A stretch of DNA of 64,000 nt from Devosia marina (GTDB taxonomy: Bacteria > Pseudomonadota > Alphaproteobacteria > Rhizobiales > Devosiaceae): positions 186,001 to 250,000 of the forward strand of contig NZ_WQRF01000001.1 in assembly GCF_009758415.1 (NCBI RefSeq). The letters run 5' to 3'. Below, one piece after another: positions 61,132 through 64,000 of this stretch. The notes below the pieces were generated by a model. That model did no database searches. It was not told the DNA's origin and worked only from the letters and a program-made list of their open reading frames with translations. The number at the start of each line of letters is the position of its first letter. Position 1 is the first letter of the stretch. Made by a program: the position numbers and the translations under genes.

Positions 61132-63100
61132 AACCGGCGGCCCGGTCCTCGCGTGAGCGCCGGGTGCGTTCCCGCTGCAGATAGGCATCGACCTCGTCCA
61201 CGGCCATTGGCCGACCGAAGAAATAGCCCTGCATGACCGTGCCGCCCAAGGCGACAAGCGCCTGCAGCTGTTCCTCGGTTTCCACCCCTTCGAACACACA
61301 GGAAATGCCCAGATTGCGGCACAGATCGACCATCGTTTTGACGATGGCGCGGCTGGCAATGTCATTCGTGACCTCTGCCACGAAGCTGCGGTCGATCTTG
61401 ATCCGATGCAATGGCAATTGCTGCACATGGGTCAGGCTGGAATGCCCGGTGCCAAAATCGTCCAGCGCAATCCGTGCTCCAAGGCCAAGCAGCGTCAGCA
61501 GTGACTGATTGGCCTGTTTGAGATCGCGCATCGCCGCCGTTTCGGTCACCTCGAAATCGATCTGGCACGGACCACGCCCACGCTCGAACAACGCCACGAT
61601 TTGCTCGATCGCGGTGGTTGAGCCAATGTCATTAGCGGAAAGATTGACCGAAAGCCTGATGCTTGGCGGTAGCGTGCGGCTGATCGCCAGGGCCTTGCGA
61701 AGCACGCTCTGAGTGACGTTGCTGATCCGCCCGGTGCGCTCGGCCATGGGAATGAATTCTGCTGGAGAGATTTCACCTAGAACCGGGCTGCGCCAGCGCG
61801 CCAGCACCTCGAACCCAGTGGTTGCACCGAGCGAAACATCATATTGCGGTTGCAGCACCACATAAATTTCATCATCGAGATCGGCGGAATACAGCAGGTG
61901 CTCCATTTGGCGGACCCTGCTGATCTCTTTTGCATGGACCTCCGAGAAGATGACGGAGCTGCCCCGCTGCTCCCGCTTTGCCGCTGACAAGGCATAATCG
62001 GCGCGGTCGAACAGTTGATCGCCGGTGTCGCCGGGTTCGGAGACGGCAAATCCCGCTGATGCGGTCAGGCGGATGACGCCTTCGGGCTGTTCAAAGGACA
62101 GGCGCATCGCCCCGCACAGGACCTCACCCGCGTGCACAAGGGTTTGACGGTCTATTGGTTCGACTAGGATCAGTCCGAATGTATTGCTTTCCAGCCTGGC
62201 CACGAACGAATCCGCTCGACGCAGCGACTCGATACGACGCGCCGCTTCCACGAGAACCCGGTCACCCGCCAATTGTCCAAAGATTTGATTGATCGACTTG
62301 AACCCGTCTAGGTCGAGCCGCCCCACCACAATCCGCCGCCCCTCCAGTTCCGCTTCTTGCAGAACCGTGGCGAGGTGTCGATCAAAGCTGCGCCGATTGG
62401 GCAGGCCAGTGAGGGTATCCATATTGGCCAGCCGCTGGTTTTCCTCGCCAAGACGCAAGGTTTCTGCTTGCCGTCGAGCTATGGCACTGCGAGAGTCGAC
62501 CAGGTCTGCAAAGTCGCGAGAGTTGCTCAGCAGAATGATGAGCAGGACCGCGACGACCAGAACCATGTTAATCGCAATGGCGACCAGGGTTTCTTCTCCT
62601 GTCGCAGAGAAGAAGACCGTGAAGGGCCCCAACACGCAGATGCCTACGACAAGGGCTGCGACGCGGACATGCATCAGGCAGAACATGCAGCCGATAGTGG
62701 TGATGCCCATATAGAAGGCTATCTGTGACTGGAGATATGCGTCGCCATAGGGGAACAGGCTGAAGCTCCAGGCGGTAAAGCCCAGCGCCACCGCTGCTCC
62801 GGACCAGATGATGCCGCGGAGTTTGGCACGAACCCTGCTCGGGTCCAGTACGCGCTCTCTCGAGCGCCACCAAGTAATGGTCCTGAGGAGACAGATGGCT
62901 GTCAGCGCAGCCGGAATATAGACGGTCAGTTCTATTGGCGCTGCATCCAGATGCGTCCACGCCAGAATGAGCGTGTTGGCGACCAGCATGATGTACATCA
63001 ACGGCACTTGACGGCTCAGCGCCCGCCATTGCGCAAGGGCGAGTTCAGGCGTGTCAGTCGGCGACGGACTAATTTCAAAGAAGCGTCTGAGTACAGACAT
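61130..63100 (-). CDS. GGDEF-EAL membrane protein, probable c-di-GMP phosphodiesterase
   Basis: The 656-residue protein has about five or six membrane helices in residues 30-195. A GGDEF domain (~225-385) with a degenerate signature (RLESNTFGLIL in place of RxGGDEFxxLL) follows, then an EAL domain (~400-650). The EAL motif reads EVL in GFEVLARWRSP, and the other catalytic segments are present: NLSANDI, DFEVTETA, LDDFGTGHSSL, LPLHRIKIDRSFV and CVFEGVETEEQ. It probably hydrolyses c-di-GMP but cannot make it. It converges on the ABC exporter and stands alone. Confidence 0.85.
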   Translation of the reverse strand: MSVLRRFFEISPSPTDTPELALAQWRALSRQVPLMYIMLVANTLILAWTHLDAAPIELTVYIPAALTAICLLRTITWWRSRERVLDPSRVRAKLRGIIWSGAAVALGFTAWSFSLFPYGDAYLQSQIAFYMGITTIGCMFCLMHVRVAALVVGICVLGPFTVFFSATGEETLVAIAINMVLVVAVLLIILLSNSRDFADLVDSRSAIARRQAETLRLGEENQRLANMDTLTGLPNRRSFDRHLATVLQEAELEGRRIVVGRLDLDGFKSINQIFGQLAGDRVLVEAARRIESLRRADSFVARLESNTFGLILVEPIDRQTLVHAGEVLCGAMRLSFEQPEGVIRLTASAGFAVSEPGDTGDQLFDRADYALSAAKREQRGSSVIFSEVHAKEISRVRQMEHLLYSADLDDEIYVVLQPQYDVSLGATTGFEVLARWRSPVLGEISPAEFIPMAERTGRISNVTQSVLRKALAISRTLPPSIRLSVNLSANDIGSTTAIEQIVALFERGRGPCQIDFEVTETAAMRDLKQANQSLLTLLGLGARIALDDFGTGHSSLTHVQQLPLHRIKIDRSFVAEVTNDIASRAIVKTMVDLCRNLGISCVFEGVETEEQLQALVALGGTVMQGYFFGRPMAVDEVDAYLQRERTRRSREDRAAG

Positions 63101-63302
63101 GATGCTCGCCTTTCGTCTGACGAGCCTATGCGAACAAATACTAACTTATCTGTAAAAACATTTCCGCTGGCGGGGTTATCCGGACAAATTTTGGAAGGCG
63201 CCACGATGCGGTAGCCAACCAGCAGGAGGCCAGAGGACGGCGCAAAAACGCCGCCCTTTGCCGGCTGATTGTACTGGTGCGGCAAATGTCCGAAGAAACC
63301 CC

Positions 63303-63614
63303 CTACATTTCGAGGATTTCACACACCTCGACCGTGCCGCCGTCGCTCAGGATCGGACAGCCTTTGGCGATCTCGTTGGCCGCTTCGTGGCTATCGGCAT
63401 TGACTACCGTATAGCCGGACAGCGGATTTGGGCCGCCGCCTTCCTCCACGCCTTTGCTGCCGACGGTCATTGAGCGCCCGAGGGGGCCTCCGCCGTCGGC
63501 CAGTCTGTCGCCGAGCGAGCCATACCAGTCGTTCCAGGCCTTCATGACCTTGGCACCCTCCTCGGGTGTATCTGGCATGCCGCCTCCGTGATAGGCCAAC
63601 ATGTACTTATTCAT
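63303..63614 (-). CDS. YciI-like family protein
   Basis: ATG 63614, preceded by GGGAG, gives 103 residues with the YCII-like pattern: MNKYMLAYHGGGMPDTPEEGAKVMKAW (in pieces), a GGGPLGRSMTVGSKGV middle, and a conserved end SGYTVVNADSHEAANEIAKGCPIL with GTVEVCEI. The fold is a ferredoxin-like alpha+beta barrel. Related proteins are dehydrochlorinase-like or of unknown function. The longer frame from 63665 lacks a ribosome site. It is divergent from the beta-mannosidase gene. Confidence 0.85.
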   Translation of the reverse strand: MNKYMLAYHGGGMPDTPEEGAKVMKAWNDWYGSLGDRLADGGGPLGRSMTVGSKGVEEGGGPNPLSGYTVVNADSHEAANEIAKGCPILSDGGTVEVCEILEM

Positions 63615-63788
63615 GTGACGTCTCCCTTGAGTGCGAAATCTCTGGCTGGCCCGATGGCCGCTCATCGACCGTGGCTCTTGTTCTCGGATCTCGCAGAAAA
63701 AGGATACGCCCCCTGGGACACTTGCGAAAGCACATTGGGGTCACGGTTCCGCCATCCAGAGATGCGGGGAGGGGTTGTAACGTTGCAT

Positions 63789-63802
63789 TGAAATCGATTG
63801 CA
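63789..63802. promoter_or_regulatory. Possible LacI-family operator upstream of beta-mannosidase
   Basis: TGAAATCGATTGCA is one base from a perfect palindrome and centres on CG, as LacI-family sites do. It lies 56 bases upstream of the beta-mannosidase start. Sugar-responsive control is inferred. Confidence 0.3.
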
Positions 63803-63857
63803 GAGACTGGTATTGGCCACCCAATTCGGCGCATTGCCGAAATCGGAGGATAATTTC

Positions 63858-64000
63858 ATGGCCGTCCCAACGTATAATTCCGCCCTCGATCTGGGCGGCA
63901 CTTTCACCCTGACCGCCCCGGCGCGCGACATCGAAACGACCATGAACCTCCCGGGCGACGTTCATCACGCCCTGCTTGCCGCAAACCTGATTCCGGATCC
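63858..64000 (+). CDS. Beta-mannosidase (GH2), N-terminal fragment
   Basis: ATG 63858 has GGAGGA seven bases upstream. The visible 47 residues contain a beta-strand start (LDLGGTFTLTAP) and TTMNLPGDVHHALLAANLIPD. This matches the N-terminal sugar-binding domain of GH2 beta-mannosidases (typically TxPGDVHxALLxAGxIPDP). The gene runs off the window, so catalytic residues are not seen. It is expected to release mannose from mannosides. Confidence 0.75.
   Translation, partial: MAVPTYNSALDLGGTFTLTAPARDIETTMNLPGDVHHALLAANLIPD

Overview
The window is a GC-rich (roughly 60-65% by eye) chromosomal segment of an alphaproteobacterium, most likely of the order Hyphomicrobiales and plausibly a Devosia-like lineage. 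The pointers are a MucR/Ros regulator, TTAA-N7-TTAA (CtrA-type) boxes, DUF1491, DUF2336, DUF5330 and DUF6456 proteins, a FeuP/FeuQ-type two-component pair, and a remnant of an RcGTA-type gene transfer agent. The taxon is inferred from gene families only. I found no rRNA, functional tRNA, insertion sequence or CRISPR array.

Layout. 1-1.4 kb: the tail of an unknown gene, a pair of intergenic palindromes, and a RES-Xre toxin-antitoxin module with a likely autoregulatory operator. 1.5-7.5 kb: a HerA-like ATPase coupled to a LOG-like protein, a receiver-only protein beside a perfect CtrA box, YbaN, iron/manganese superoxide dismutase and oligopeptidase B. 7.7-13.7 kb: a complete seven-gene Mrp/Mnh Na+/H+ antiporter operon (A-G). 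13.8-21.2 kb: MucR, a stand-alone DnaA-domain-IV protein with a DUF6456 partner, SufE, a DivJ-like sensor kinase with a peptidoglycan-binding protein, DUF1491 and DUF2336. 21.3-32.5 kb: a small unlisted protein, a lipoprotein, ChrA, a DUF1214-DUF1254-NUDIX operon, a class A penicillin-binding protein, an Fe-S/zinc-type YcgN protein, a degenerate GGDEF protein, a YegD-like Hsp70 and DUF2254.

32.7-36.2 kb is the most unusual part. A GTA small terminase is followed by one open frame that joins the N-terminal ATPase part of a GTA large terminase (ending at its Walker B) directly to the C-terminal two thirds of the GTA gp15 host-specificity/tail protein. Everything normally between them (portal, protease, capsid, head-tail and tail genes) is missing. 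A GH108-type muramidase with a C-terminal membrane segment and an internal Shine-Dalgarno/ATG follows.

36.2-51.5 kb: a PepSY protein with FeuP/FeuQ-like regulators, a surface-antigen lipoprotein, two overlapping flavoprotein genes, the ccmI-E-F-H cytochrome c maturation operon, DegP and a second OmpR-type two-component pair. 51.5-64 kb: GlnE, a PAS sensor kinase converging on it through a shared TTAA stop, PepN, an ABC exporter under a SoxR/MerR-like operator, a GGDEF-EAL protein, a YciI-like protein and the start of a beta-mannosidase.

The segment is mostly core chromosome: envelope upkeep (penicillin-binding protein, DegP, muramidase, Mrp), cell-cycle and envelope signalling (four sensor kinases, CtrA boxes) and cytochrome c maturation. 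The toxin-antitoxin pair and the GTA relic are the accessory elements.
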